Notes: a model not told the origin generated them from the sequence alone. Shown: positions 9,135-17,442, counted from the stretch's first letter. The stretch: 64,000 nucleotides of DNA from Limihaloglobus sulfuriphilus (GCF_001999965.1 NZ_CP019646.1:1612001-1676000); one strand, 5' to 3'. Made by a program: numbers and translations.

Positions 9135-9383
9135 TTATTTTTTTGAAATTGTAATTTCTTCAATCCATTGCCTTATGGCGTTTACTGGATAAAGAGGTTG
9201 GCGACATATGTGGATATATGGCAAATCATGGACCCGCTTTAGGTGGGCTATTACATTATGATAATCCTCTGCTTTGCTAACCGCAGGAATACGGAGATAT
9301 TCGATTAGTTCTTGCTCAGTAAGTAGATCTGAACACACTGAACCATCCGGAGGTATGACATTATCGGTTTGTTCGTCTTTCAT
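9135..9383 (-). CDS. Excisionase-like small HTH protein
   Basis: A protein of 82 residues ends with a pattern typical of winged-HTH excisionases: LLTEQELIEYLRIP (first helix pair), then LKRVHDLPYIHICRQPLYPVNAIRQWIEE, which resembles 'LPyikiggr-xryrxxdvxxWl'. Such proteins bend DNA at att sites and favour excision by the neighbouring integrase. The start overlaps the end of the upstream membrane-protein gene by 23 bp, which suggests translational coupling within the island transcript. The assignment rests on the motif and position, so another HTH role is possible. Confidence 0.6.
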   Translation of the reverse strand: MKDEQTDNVIPPDGSVCSDLLTEQELIEYLRIPAVSKAEDYHNVIAHLKRVHDLPYIHICRQPLYPVNAIRQWIEEITISKK

Positions 9384-9777
9384 GATTTTCTCCAGTTAAA
9401 CGGATATCTTTTCTACTTGACATTAACGATCTCAGCTTGAGTTTTTCAGGGTATTCTCGGTCTACTTTTTTTAGTCTCCGACGCTCGCGCTGTTCAGGAT
9501 TAATGAAAAACCGTGGGGCAAGGGCCAGGAAGATACTTACAAGTATTAAAATACCAAGGGCAGTATATGACAGCAGGATAGTCTTTAGTACCGGCTCGTT
9601 TTTGGGTAAATCATTGATTTTTGAGGACATGCCGATAATCGCCAACATGGCAATAGCTGTTGACATCACGAGGGAAAATGCTCCGCCACGATGAAATACT
9701 GTTTCTACAGGCTTCTTTATCGCTGCTACCAAAACTATAAAAACAATGGTAAATACTACATATACAACAGGTTCCAT
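9361..9777 (-). CDS. Island membrane protein of unknown function
   Basis: The protein has about 138 residues from the ATG at 9777 (MEPVVYVV). This start lies just after AAAGGACC, unlike the longer frame to 9816. Three hydrophobic segments are visible: VVYVVFTIVFIVLVAA, FSLVMSTAIAMLAIIGM and ILLSYTALGILILVSIFLAL. A strongly basic cytosolic tail follows (QRERRRLKKVDREY and onward). I do not recognise the family. Position between the YggT-like and excisionase genes, with tight spacing on both sides, places it in the chaperone/vWA operon. The basic tail could contact a partner protein or nucleic acid, but that is only a guess. Confidence 0.65.
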   Translation of the reverse strand: MEPVVYVVFTIVFIVLVAAIKKPVETVFHRGGAFSLVMSTAIAMLAIIGMSSKINDLPKNEPVLKTILLSYTALGILILVSIFLALAPRFFINPEQRERRRLKKVDREYPEKLKLRSLMSSRKDIRLTGENHERRTNR

Positions 9778-9790
9778 TGTTAGGGTCCTT

Positions 9791-10078
9791 TCATTTGAGG
9801 TTAATAAATAGTCCAAACGTCATTCTGAGAGTTGCAGTCATCAACAAGGCTATAATGAGTTTTCCTTTTTCGGATAATGGCTTGCTTGTTTTGGTGAACC
9901 TTGGTAGCTGTGCTGTTACCATATCAACAATCGGTGTACCAGCGGTATCAAATGGTCTCAGCCACTGGATATTCCTCCAGGTAAAGAGCAGTCGTACCTG
10001 AAGGAAGAACATTATGATATCAAGACCAACGCATATAAAGTAGATAATACACATCAATAAATATACTAAAGCTGTCAT
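9791..10078 (-). CDS. YggT-like small membrane protein
   Basis: The protein of 95 residues has an N-terminal hydrophobic stretch (LVYLLMCIIYFICVGLDIIMFFLQVRLLF) and a second one near the C terminus (LIIALLMTATLRMTFGLF). Between them the segment WLRPFDTAGTPIVDMV resembles the 'P-x-DP-x-NPIV' loop of YggT-family proteins. That family is poorly understood and has been linked to membrane homeostasis and osmotic stress. The gene sits 10 bp downstream of the vWA gene and 13 bp upstream of the next membrane-protein start. The family match is tentative because of the short length. Confidence 0.55.
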   Translation of the reverse strand: MTALVYLLMCIIYFICVGLDIIMFFLQVRLLFTWRNIQWLRPFDTAGTPIVDMVTAQLPRFTKTSKPLSEKGKLIIALLMTATLRMTFGLFINLK

Positions 10079-10088
10079 GATTATCCTC

Positions 10089-10784
10089 CTATAAAGGCAT
10101 AATATGGGTTGCCAATGATTCGTATTTGCTGATCAGTTGATCCTGATCTCCTATGAAACAATACCTGACTGATCCATCGGGGTTTTGAGATGCAATCATT
10201 CGAAGCAGATTTTCGTCTACGTCTTTCGGGGCACCCCCGATACCGATACAATCGATGATAACGCCGATGTCTTTCAGCCGTTGGGCTACAGTCGCTGGAG
10301 AACCTCCACCGTTATGCTGGCCGTCTGTCAGCAGGATTATCCGTTTGTGATTATTATCCATTATTTTCTTAGGTTTCATCTCAAAGAACAATCCCGTCAG
10401 CATATCTGAAACGGGGTTTCCCGTTGGCTGGATCATTTTGTCGGCGAAGCATTTTTCAGCCAGATTAAGTGCTGCTACAAAATTTGTGCCGTCTGACTTG
10501 ACCCGTGTTTCCAGGGCTCTTATTAAGTTTTCATGTCCGCTTTTCAGGCATACCGGTGCATGCATCAATTTTGCGACATTACCAAACCCTATTATCCCAA
10601 CTCTGTCATCGGGGAATAATTTTAGTTTCTTTTTTATCAGCTCCGTATTGGCCGTTATAGCACCTGATAATCTTGTGGGTTTCCAGTCGTTAAAATCCAT
10701 TGAAGGTGAGAAGTCGATCGCGGTCAGCGTGGTTTCTCCCTTTGCCTCTGAATGAACTCTATTTGCAAATCCTGTGTAATTCAT
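10089..10784 (-). CDS. von Willebrand factor A (vWA) domain protein
   Basis: Nearly all 231 residues form one vWA domain. The metal-ion-dependent adhesion site is complete: D24-x-S26-x-S28 in AIDFSPSMD, T100 in SDGTNF and D154 in LLTDGQHN. Alternating strands and helices (RVGIIGFGNVAKLM, IIDCIGIGG) match the Rossmann-like fold. It has no signal peptide or membrane segment and therefore should act in the cytoplasm as a protein-binding module. Bacterial vWA proteins often pair with ATPases or chaperones. Here it follows the Hsp70 gene in the same direction with a 60-bp gap. That neighbour makes an Hsp70-vWA partnership the simplest reading, with the target unknown. Confidence 0.88.
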   Translation of the reverse strand: MNYTGFANRVHSEAKGETTLTAIDFSPSMDFNDWKPTRLSGAITANTELIKKKLKLFPDDRVGIIGFGNVAKLMHAPVCLKSGHENLIRALETRVKSDGTNFVAALNLAEKCFADKMIQPTGNPVSDMLTGLFFEMKPKKIMDNNHKRIILLTDGQHNGGGSPATVAQRLKDIGVIIDCIGIGGAPKDVDENLLRMIASQNPDGSVRYCFIGDQDQLISKYESLATHIMPL

Positions 10785-10844
10785 GTCAATATTCCTTTAA
10801 GAATTGGCAGGCAGCTATAACACTGCCTGCCTTTTGTTATTGTT

Positions 10845-12356
10845 TCAGGCCGCCTGCGAACCATCCTGGTTCTTGCCCGAATAATCGTAGGCAATCTCCA
10901 TCTCAGCAGTCTTGCCACTTGCGGTATCACGTGCCTTTGCCGTCAAAAGACCGTTGCTGTCCAATGAGAAGGTGACCTCGATCCTGCCTATCATATCCGG
11001 GCGGACTGGAAGGCCATTAAGGTCGAAATGGCCTATGCTCAGGCACCGGTCGGCGTTTTTGCCATCTTCGCCTTCCAGTATCTTGATTGTAACGGCAGTC
11101 TGATCAGGCTGGGCAAGCTTGAACAGCCGGGTCTGTATTGACGGTACTGGTGTTTTCTCTGGAAGTATCTCACTGCATACTTCATTGCCTTGCTCATCCA
11201 AAGCCATTACTCCAACCGAATAGCTCAGGATATCATGGAGGATCGTTACTGGTGCCGGCAATACGACTTCGCCGCATTTATATGATTTTCCCTGTCGGCT
11301 ATACTCAATCCGACCGGCAAGTACCGCACCCATAGCAGCTGCAACATGCGGTTCACACCTGCGTGAAACCTTTTTGCCGGTAACCTCCTCAAGCAGCTCT
11401 TTGATTATGGGCATCATGGAACCGCCGCCGACAGCGTACACTTCATCTATCTGAGACATATCCAGATTAGCACCTGCAATGACCTTTTCGGTTGTTACAA
11501 TGGTCTTTTTGGCAATATCGGTTACCCAGGAGTTAAACTGATCTCTTGATACGGACATATTCAACTGGTTACCCTCGCAAGAAAGAACAATCTGCGACTG
11601 TGTCTTTATAGAGAGACTGATCTTGAGTTGTTCTATCCTCTGAGTCATCTCCTGGAAAAATATAGGGTGTTTCTCTTTTGATGGTCTAAAGCTATTGGTA
11701 TTTTCAAACTCATCCAGAAGCTTCTCGCCAACCCGGTCATTAAAGTCTCTTCCGCCGACATTGGGGTCACCGCCGGTAGCGATAATCTCGCAGACGTTGC
11801 CGGTTGATCGAACGATAGAGACATCAAATGTTCCACCGCCAAGGTCAAAGACAAGTGCAGTACAGTTGTTTCTTTTATGGAGTTCATTACCCAGAGCCGC
11901 AGCGGTCGGCTCATGCGGTAACAGGATTGCCTTAATGCCAGCCTTAGCGGCGGCATCGATTGTCTGCTGTTTCTGAGCTTCTGTATAGTTGGCGGGGACG
12001 GTAATCACGGCCTCATTAACAACCTGGTCAGTCTTGATCTCTATGCTGTCCTTAGCATCAGCAAGCAGGATCGCCAGTATGTCCATTGCCCTGTAGGCGG
12101 TACCATCGTCAGATGAATGCAGCACTGCATCTGTACCCATACTCCTCTTCCAGTTGGTAACAAGCCGATCCGGTTCTGCAAAACCGGCGTTCAAGGCTTC
12201 TGTACCAACTATTGGCGGTCCCTCTGCCTGGAAGAACACGGCACTTGGTGTGAATGGCTCACCAAACCTGTTGGTGATTAACTGCGGAACACCGGTAACA
12301 CCTGGCTCTGCAAATTTGAACCGTGAGTTTCCTGCGTCAATACCTGGAATAATCAT
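10845..12356 (-). CDS. Divergent, lidless Hsp70 (DnaK-like) ATPase of the island
   Basis: This protein has 503 residues, against about 600-640 for housekeeping DnaK. The nucleotide-binding domain is recognisable. The phosphate-1 loop reads GIDAGNSRFKFA where DnaK has GIDLGTTNS. NEAVITVPANYTEAQ, HEPTAAALG, VFDLGGGTFDVS (about 170-181) and AVGGGSMMPIIKELL (about 310) are conserved. A beta-sandwich substrate domain follows (about 365-490, DILSYSVGVMALDEQGN and VTFSLDSNGLLTAKARD). The helical lid and the EEVD-like tail are absent. The ATG overlaps the stop of the GrpE-like gene by 4 bp (ATGA), so the two are probably translated together. The loss of the lid and the changed phosphate loop suggest a specialised role rather than general folding. 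Confidence 0.9.
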   Translation of the reverse strand: MIIPGIDAGNSRFKFAEPGVTGVPQLITNRFGEPFTPSAVFFQAEGPPIVGTEALNAGFAEPDRLVTNWKRSMGTDAVLHSSDDGTAYRAMDILAILLADAKDSIEIKTDQVVNEAVITVPANYTEAQKQQTIDAAAKAGIKAILLPHEPTAAALGNELHKRNNCTALVFDLGGGTFDVSIVRSTGNVCEIIATGGDPNVGGRDFNDRVGEKLLDEFENTNSFRPSKEKHPIFFQEMTQRIEQLKISLSIKTQSQIVLSCEGNQLNMSVSRDQFNSWVTDIAKKTIVTTEKVIAGANLDMSQIDEVYAVGGGSMMPIIKELLEEVTGKKVSRRCEPHVAAAMGAVLAGRIEYSRQGKSYKCGEVVLPAPVTILHDILSYSVGVMALDEQGNEVCSEILPEKTPVPSIQTRLFKLAQPDQTAVTIKILEGEDGKNADRCLSIGHFDLNGLPVRPDMIGRIEVTFSLDSNGLLTAKARDTASGKTAEMEIAYDYSGKNQDGSQAA

Positions 12357-13018
12357 TTTTGATTCCTTTCGATAGAGGTTATATTAGTTTCTGATGCCTG
12401 GTACTCGAAAAGTGAAATAGTTTCAAGCCTCAGCATCCTTTGGCTGCCCATACTGAATCCCACCTGAAGGGATTGAGCAACACATTTATCAAGTTCTTTA
12501 TTTGTTGTTGGTATTTTTTCGATTGGCTTCATCAGCTTCGCGTCGAATTTATCGTCTGTTTGATGCCTGATGATATCAACATCGTAAACAGACAGAAACT
12601 GCAGCATCTGACTCCAGAGAGCATCTAAAAAGTCATCTGCTTTGCAATCTGCATCTGCCCGGTGTCTGCGAGTATCTTCTACAAGATCAAACACGGGGAA
12701 CAATGACCTGACAATCGGCTGGATCACACTTTGATCATAATGTTCTTTTGACAGGATGCGGGTTGTTTCGACAGTGCTTTCAAGGAGTTTTCCGATTGAT
12801 GAAATATCTTCCAACTCCTTTCTAATGCCTTGAGCATCATAGATGCTTTGCTGCTGTTTTGTGTCAACCTGACTCAGCTGATTAGATAGCTGCACGACAT
12901 TATCTGACATCGTATGCAGGTTATTCTTCACAGATTCGTCGATAAAAAGCCCAAGATTTTGAAACAATCTTGCTGCCATAGAGGCACTCTGCTCTAAGAT
13001 GTTTTTCTTTTCTTCCAT
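12353..13018 (-). CDS. GrpE-like nucleotide exchange factor partner
   Basis: The protein has 221 residues. The first half is predicted to be largely helical and coiled (VVQLSNQLSQVDTKQQQSIY, GIRKELEDISSIGKLLEST). This is followed by VRSLFPVFDLVED, which resembles the GrpE segment 'LLPVLDNLERA'. The C-terminal part reads like the GrpE beta domain: DDKFDAKLMKPIEKIPT, then VAQSLQVGFSMGSQRMLR, comparable to 'G-x-x-FDP-x-x-HEA...V-x-x-GY-x-x-x-x-R-x-LRPA'. GrpE releases ADP from Hsp70. The similarity is weak, but the four-base overlap with the Hsp70 gene makes the assignment convincing. No J-domain protein is seen nearby. Confidence 0.72.
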   Translation of the reverse strand: MEEKKNILEQSASMAARLFQNLGLFIDESVKNNLHTMSDNVVQLSNQLSQVDTKQQQSIYDAQGIRKELEDISSIGKLLESTVETTRILSKEHYDQSVIQPIVRSLFPVFDLVEDTRRHRADADCKADDFLDALWSQMLQFLSVYDVDIIRHQTDDKFDAKLMKPIEKIPTTNKELDKCVAQSLQVGFSMGSQRMLRLETISLFEYQASETNITSIERNQK

Positions 13019-13127
13019 AATTGTCCTTCCTAAAATTATTATTCATTATTGATTAGTCAGTTGCTTGAGCAACTACATCTGTCTATACCCCTACACTCCA
13101 CTCAAAAAGGGTTGTGTATGGGAAAAA

Positions 13128-13337
13128 TTATTTTTTTGTAATAATCTTTACCACTGCAACGATTGTGACACATATAAGCCCAAGAAACATAAGACCATAC
13201 ACCGGATCTTCAAGGTAGTAAGGAAGTCTTATATTCAGGGAGATATCATCCACGTTTCTGGCCAACTTGACGCCAAGTGTGACCAGAAATATAAGAATTG
13301 CTGCTGTCAGAATATTTGCCCATTTGATTTTCATCAT
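13128..13337 (-). CDS. Small two-helix membrane protein
   Basis: The 69-residue protein has two hydrophobic helices, WANILTAAILIFLVTLGVKL and VYGLMFLGLICVTIVAVVKI. They are joined by a polar loop of about 20 residues and end in a basic tail. There is no recognisable family. It lies between the nuclease-like gene and the GrpE-like gene on the same strand, 66 bp from the former. Two adjacent ATGs (13337 and 13334) could serve as the start. It probably belongs to the island operon and may anchor cytosolic partners, but the role is unknown. Confidence 0.6.
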   Translation of the reverse strand: MMKIKWANILTAAILIFLVTLGVKLARNVDDISLNIRLPYYLEDPVYGLMFLGLICVTIVAVVKIITKK

Positions 13338-13369
13338 TCCGTTCCTTATTAACGTTTATTTATTGTTTA

Positions 13370-13397
13370 TTATTTATCCATTAGCCGGGATAAATAA
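13370..13397. repeat. Perfect 10-bp inverted repeat between two island genes
   Basis: TTATTTATCC (13370-13379) pairs with GGATAAATAA (13388-13397) around an eight-base loop. It lies between the nuclease-like stop and the small membrane-protein start. No U-tract follows on the minus strand, so it may be a processing site, an attenuator-like hairpin or an operator rather than a terminator. Confidence 0.45.
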
Positions 13398-13403
13398 CGA
13401 TAT

Positions 13404-13817
13404 TTAATTCATAAGTTCTTTATTTAGATGGTTTAGTAACAATATACAAATCTGCTCTCCGCCGGGTCTAAGGCCAGAACATCTGAGTCTTGCCTTGACC
13501 TCTTTCTGAACCTTCTTGCTGGGTACAACAATAATCAAGGGGATGCCTAATCGCTCGGCTTTGGCAGCGTTGGTCAAGACATATCTTGGCGTGGTTTCAA
13601 TCTCCACAAATATCATAGCCTCGCCCCGTCGGGCCAGAATATCCACAAAATCCAACCTGCCGTCAGGGAGTTTTTCCGGATGTTCCAGCCTGGTTTCAAA
13701 GCCGGCCCTGTTGAGAAGACTTTCCGTCTGAAGGGCAAGATGGGTATGGAGTTTGCCACCCCTTAGAAAGAAAGCTATTACAGCCACTATTGACAGTGCA
13801 AAGATAGCATAATTCAT
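13404..13817 (-). CDS. Membrane-anchored restriction-endonuclease-like protein
   Basis: The 137-residue protein starts with one membrane helix (YAIFALSIVAVIAFFLRGG) followed by a small alpha/beta domain. The core reads RLDFVDILARRG-x-x-MIFVEIETTP and then AERLGIPLIIVVPSKKV. The Asp, the E-x-E on the next strand and the following strand/helix resemble the PD-(D/E)xK nuclease fold. The canonical E-x-K is E-I-E here, so catalysis is uncertain. The start overlaps the stop of the HerA-like ATPase gene by 4 bp, a coupling commonly seen between ATPases and their nuclease partners. It may also be a catalytically inactive member of the fold. Confidence 0.55.
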   Translation of the reverse strand: MNYAIFALSIVAVIAFFLRGGKLHTHLALQTESLLNRAGFETRLEHPEKLPDGRLDFVDILARRGEAMIFVEIETTPRYVLTNAAKAERLGIPLIIVVPSKKVQKEVKARLRCSGLRPGGEQICILLLNHLNKELMN

Positions 13818-14934
13818 GATTGTTCTCCGTATTTTTCTATAGCTTGAATTCCTTCCGGGAGGGCTTCGAGCAAAATAGTACTCCTGCCTCGGCCTCCGGT
13901 TTCGAGGACGTTCTCTTTTATATACTTCATATCGATTAGTTTTTTTCGGACATCACGAGCCTTATTGGGGCTTATGCCCGCTATTTTGGGGTACTCACTT
14001 GAAGGCTTCATTGGAGTGTCAACGACAGCTTTACAGAATAAATATTCCTGCTTACTCTCAAATACTCTGGGGATGGTAACCCTGCGGCTGGTCAGGGCGA
14101 TTTTGGGGGATGAAGGCCAGTCTGCGAATTCCTTAGCTGGAATAACTTTAAGTTCTGGAAATGGGTTGGCCCGATCTGTATCGACCCCAGTATTACGGTT
14201 AAGGTTCATTTTGGGGATGCTGAATACGAATGGATGCCTCCACTGACCCTCTCCAAGCTGACCAATAAACGTACCAGGATTGAGATTGTGCTGGGCCCAG
14301 TGAATCATCTCACTGCTTAGGCCCATACTGGAACCTGCGGAACTGTAATCAGTAAAGCTTCCGCATCTGCCCATAATTTTAGTTGACGTATTGCTTATGA
14401 CTTGGGGGAGCAGACTGGACGTACTCTGCAGACTCAGGTCAACCCCTATACCCGTCCCTCGAACGAGACCAATCAGATCAGCGATTGCCGAAGAATTACA
14501 GCATAATTTCTGTGCCTCATCTATATATATTAACAGGTCCATCTTTGGGTTGGAGATCCCTCTTGCAACCCTTGAAATGAATTCAGAAAGTATCAATGTA
14601 TTAAGAATGAGATTCTTATCCACCTCCGAACAACCTGCAAGTTCGAATGCTATATGATAACCTGCGAGGTCAGTTGACCTCCAGCCGTACCTGTAACCCA
14701 ATACGTCTGGCTCAAGCGAGCGCAAAATCGGTTCGAGGTTATCAACAATCGCAATTCTGGCCTGATGGTTCAAATCTTTATCAGCTTTTACAGACTCAAA
14801 CAGATCAAAAAGTGTTGGGTATTGGTTTTGGGTTCCATCATAAATACGAAACAGTTCATATAACTTCACTTGTAGTAACTTGCTTGCTCTAGGAGGCAAA
14901 TCCAAGGTCTCAACCAAAGTGTCGCAGATACGAG
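13814..14934 (-). pseudogene. HerA/TraD-like P-loop ATPase, 5' end lost to IS21
   Basis: About 370 residues of the C-terminal part remain. A Walker B motif (MDLLIYIDEAQKL), a sensor-like QSTSSLLP segment and HerA/FtsK-type arginine-rich strands (KIMGRCGSFTDY) are visible. The C-terminal region (from about residue 295) reads as a winged helix (SPNKARDVRKKLIDMKYI). The Walker A motif is missing: the frame runs back into the IS21 terminus at 14935 and meets a stop there. Family members are normally much longer, so roughly the first half is gone. A TTG at 14917 could start a stub, but that product could not bind ATP normally. The stop overlaps the nuclease-like start by 4 bp. HerA-type ATPases are hexameric pumps or translocases acting on DNA. 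Confidence 0.75.
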
Positions 14935-14966
14935 TGTCAATCGGCGCTTTAAATTAGGTCACTATG
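14933..14966. repeat. 34-bp terminal sequence, repeated inverted at 58390-58423
   Basis: This stretch covers the IS21 end plus two flanking bases. Its reverse complement occurs without a mismatch at 58390-58423. The two copies point toward each other and bound about 43.5 kb. Confidence 0.9.
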
Positions 14967-15185
14967 AGCGCGTTCAAAATGGGTCAGTTAAACCAGTTGT
15001 TATTTACTATTTTTACTCTCATTTGTCAAGTTGGATTTGGATAAAACGATTATTTTCGACGTTATTGGGCAGATACGCCAGGCCTGTTTCGCCCGGACCG
15101 GCGGCCGGGTGAGAATGGGCCACCCAAAAAGCTCGTCGGAACCTGGCCGCCGCAAGCCGGGCGGGACAGGCCGGTTAAGACTGAG

Positions 15186-15953
15186 TCAGCCCTCATGGCC
15201 GGCTCTTTTCTCACAGGCACCATGCTCGGCACGGTCCTTGAGTCGGTAGCTGCGGCCTGTGATGTTGATGATCTCAGCATGATGCAAAAACCTGTCCAGG
15301 ATTGCGGTTGCCGATGGTACATCGCCAATTAGCTTGCCCCAGTCTTCCAGCGGCCTGTTGGAGGTCATCATCGTGGATTTGTTTTCATGTCGCCGCATAA
15401 TGATCTCCAGCAGATACTCGCCGCAGCGTTTTGGCAGATGCTTGATGCCCATGTCATCGATTATCAGCAGCTCCGGCTTGAGATATCTGTTCATTACCTT
15501 ATCCTGACAGGCAAAGGCATCTTCGTGCAGAAAATCCCTGGCAACATCAAATATCGAGCGGTACCGCACAGCCATGCCTGCCTTGACTGCCTGATAGCCT
15601 ATCGCCTGACACAAATGACTCTTGCCCACACCCGGAGGGCCAAGCAGCAGAACATCAACGCCCTCACTGATAAAGCGGCATGTGGCCATATCAAATATCC
15701 GGCTTCTTTTAATCGAAGTATTGAACTGCCAGTCAAACTCCTCCAGTGTCTTGAGTTCTCTAAACCCGGCAGCCTTAATACCCCTTTGGATCTGGCGATG
15801 CTTTCTGACCAGCATCTCATCCTGCAGGATCAGTTCTAAAAACTCAGCATGAGTGAGGCTGTTGCCGGCTGCCTCCTGCAATCGAACTTCAAGTGTCTCA
15901 AGCATACCTGACAACCTTAGTGATTTTAATGTGTTATGCAGTGAATTGTTCAT
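15186..15953 (-). CDS. istB: IS21-family helper ATPase IstB
   Basis: A protein of 255 residues with an N-terminal helical region (LKSLRLSGMLETLEVRLQEA) and a AAA+ ATPase domain related to DnaC. Walker A is GPPGVGKS at about 105-112 and Walker B is LLIIDD near 165. MTSNRPLEDWGK (sensor 1 region) and DRFLHHAEIINITGRSYRLKD at the C terminus are typical of IstB. IstB assembles on DNA and brings the IstA transposase to its target. It follows istA with a 34-bp gap on the same strand and looks intact, although its partner gene is disrupted. Confidence 0.95.
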   Translation of the reverse strand: MNNSLHNTLKSLRLSGMLETLEVRLQEAAGNSLTHAEFLELILQDEMLVRKHRQIQRGIKAAGFRELKTLEEFDWQFNTSIKRSRIFDMATCRFISEGVDVLLLGPPGVGKSHLCQAIGYQAVKAGMAVRYRSIFDVARDFLHEDAFACQDKVMNRYLKPELLIIDDMGIKHLPKRCGEYLLEIIMRRHENKSTMMTSNRPLEDWGKLIGDVPSATAILDRFLHHAEIINITGRSYRLKDRAEHGACEKRAGHEG

Positions 15954-15987
15954 AATAATCTGCTCCTGAATAAGTTATGATTATTGT

Positions 15988-17442
15988 TCAGCCCAGAACC
16001 TCTCTTACGAATTCTCCGTAACTGGAGATATCTCTGATAATAGGGTGCTCATCTATAAATTCCATCTGGAGCTGCCTGTCACCGCCGTGTTTAATAATAC
16101 TCCTGATGGTCTTCAATCGAAAAGCATTGTGGCTTAACGCTATTTTACATGCATTATCGATTTTGTTACCGTTATAGGTATTGGTCATATTCAGCAAGCC
16201 CAGAAGTACGCGGATACCAGGTATTCCTCTGGCCTCAAGCATCTGCCGGGCCCATCTCTGGGCATTCTCACCTATCAGACTGACTCGTTCAAGCATCCAT
16301 ACAACGCCGTTTTCTATCTTTGTTCTTTTCTCTGAATGAATATGTCCGTCCTGAGTCTGGAATCTGCCCGGCTCAACTTTAGCGTGAACAACAATCTGCT
16401 CCATGCTGCGGTTAAATACTCTTACCATATGGCCGTCCCATCTTGCCCATACCTTGCGGCCGGTATATTCCGGAGGCACCGAGTAATAGGTCCTCTCTAC
16501 CTCTATATGGCCGTCCCTGTGAACGGACCGCTGAGCTTCTGTAAATGAAGGAAACCTTCCAACCGGAAGCCTCAATAAAGCAGGCTTTTCCTGTTCTGTG
16601 AACAATTTGCCTACCTGCTTGCGGGTAGTGCCGTGAATACGGGTATCGGCAATACGGCTCTCCCAGCTGAGAAGAAACTGATTCTGCTCTGAGAGGCTCT
16701 TAAAGCTGCGGCCCTTGAGGGCGTTATTTTTGACATATGCTACTGCTTTTTCAACCTTACCCTTGTGTCTTGGGGTATACGGCTTACAGGGTAAAATGGC
16801 GGTACCGTAATGACGGCAGAATGACACTATTTTTGGGTGTATCTCAGGATCATACCAGTCAGCTTTGTTTACAGCAGCTTTAAGATTATCTATTATCAGT
16901 GTTTGCGGAACACCGCCAAAGTGGTGAAAAGCGTTTTCCAGGCAATTTATAAAGTTATCGCCGGTCTGCCTGAAAACTGCCTCGCTGTAGGATTTACGGG
17001 AGAAGCTAAGCACTACCCGTATTACATGAGTTCTTTTTCGTCTGCCATCTTTCGTTATTACCGGTGCACCCGTACCAAAATCTATCTGAGCCTCTTCACC
17101 GGGCCTGCATTCAAGACGCCTGAACGGAACAGGCGAATTTTTACTGAGGCGGTTGACAAACCTGCGAACGCTGTGGTAGCTGACATCAGAGCCGTGGTCG
17201 TCACGAAGATCCTGCCATATACGCCGGCGGCTGAGCCCCATATCCAGCTTGTTCTTAATTATTTCACGGTAAGGCTCACAATTGCTTACCGGACCGGTTG
17301 AGCTTTGGGCCACCGACCCGGGAGGCGCGTTAGTGACCTGTTTTGAATTATCATTGTCTGATTTTGCATACTTACGCACCGTATCCAGGTGGATGCCAAG
17401 CTCTCTGGATATACGCCTGCAAGACCAGTTACGCTCTCTTAA
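15988..17442 (-). pseudogene. istA: IS21-family transposase IstA, main part (interrupted)
   Basis: About 485 residues remain of a DDE transposase. The N-terminal HTH is visible (CRRISRELGIHLDTVRKYAKS). The catalytic core has D in QIDFGTGAP, D in LIIDNLKAAV and E in HKGKVEKAVAYV. The C-terminal region ends DISSYGEFVREVLG. Codons 1-9 and part of codon 10 lie 2 kb away at 19428-19458, separated by the IS1634-like element. Joining the two parts at the duplicated TTAA gives an uninterrupted frame of about 493 codons starting MTKRSVIQTLRERN. A TTG inside the inserted element could give a nearly full protein, but normal expression should be lost. Confidence 0.85.

Noticed and set aside
10845-12356. 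Housekeeping DnaK
   Set aside because: It is too short, has no lid or C-terminal tail, an altered phosphate loop, and lies in a mobile island.
7780-14934. A second att repeat at the distal end of the island
   Set aside because: No copy of the tRNA 3' end was found by eye in this window.
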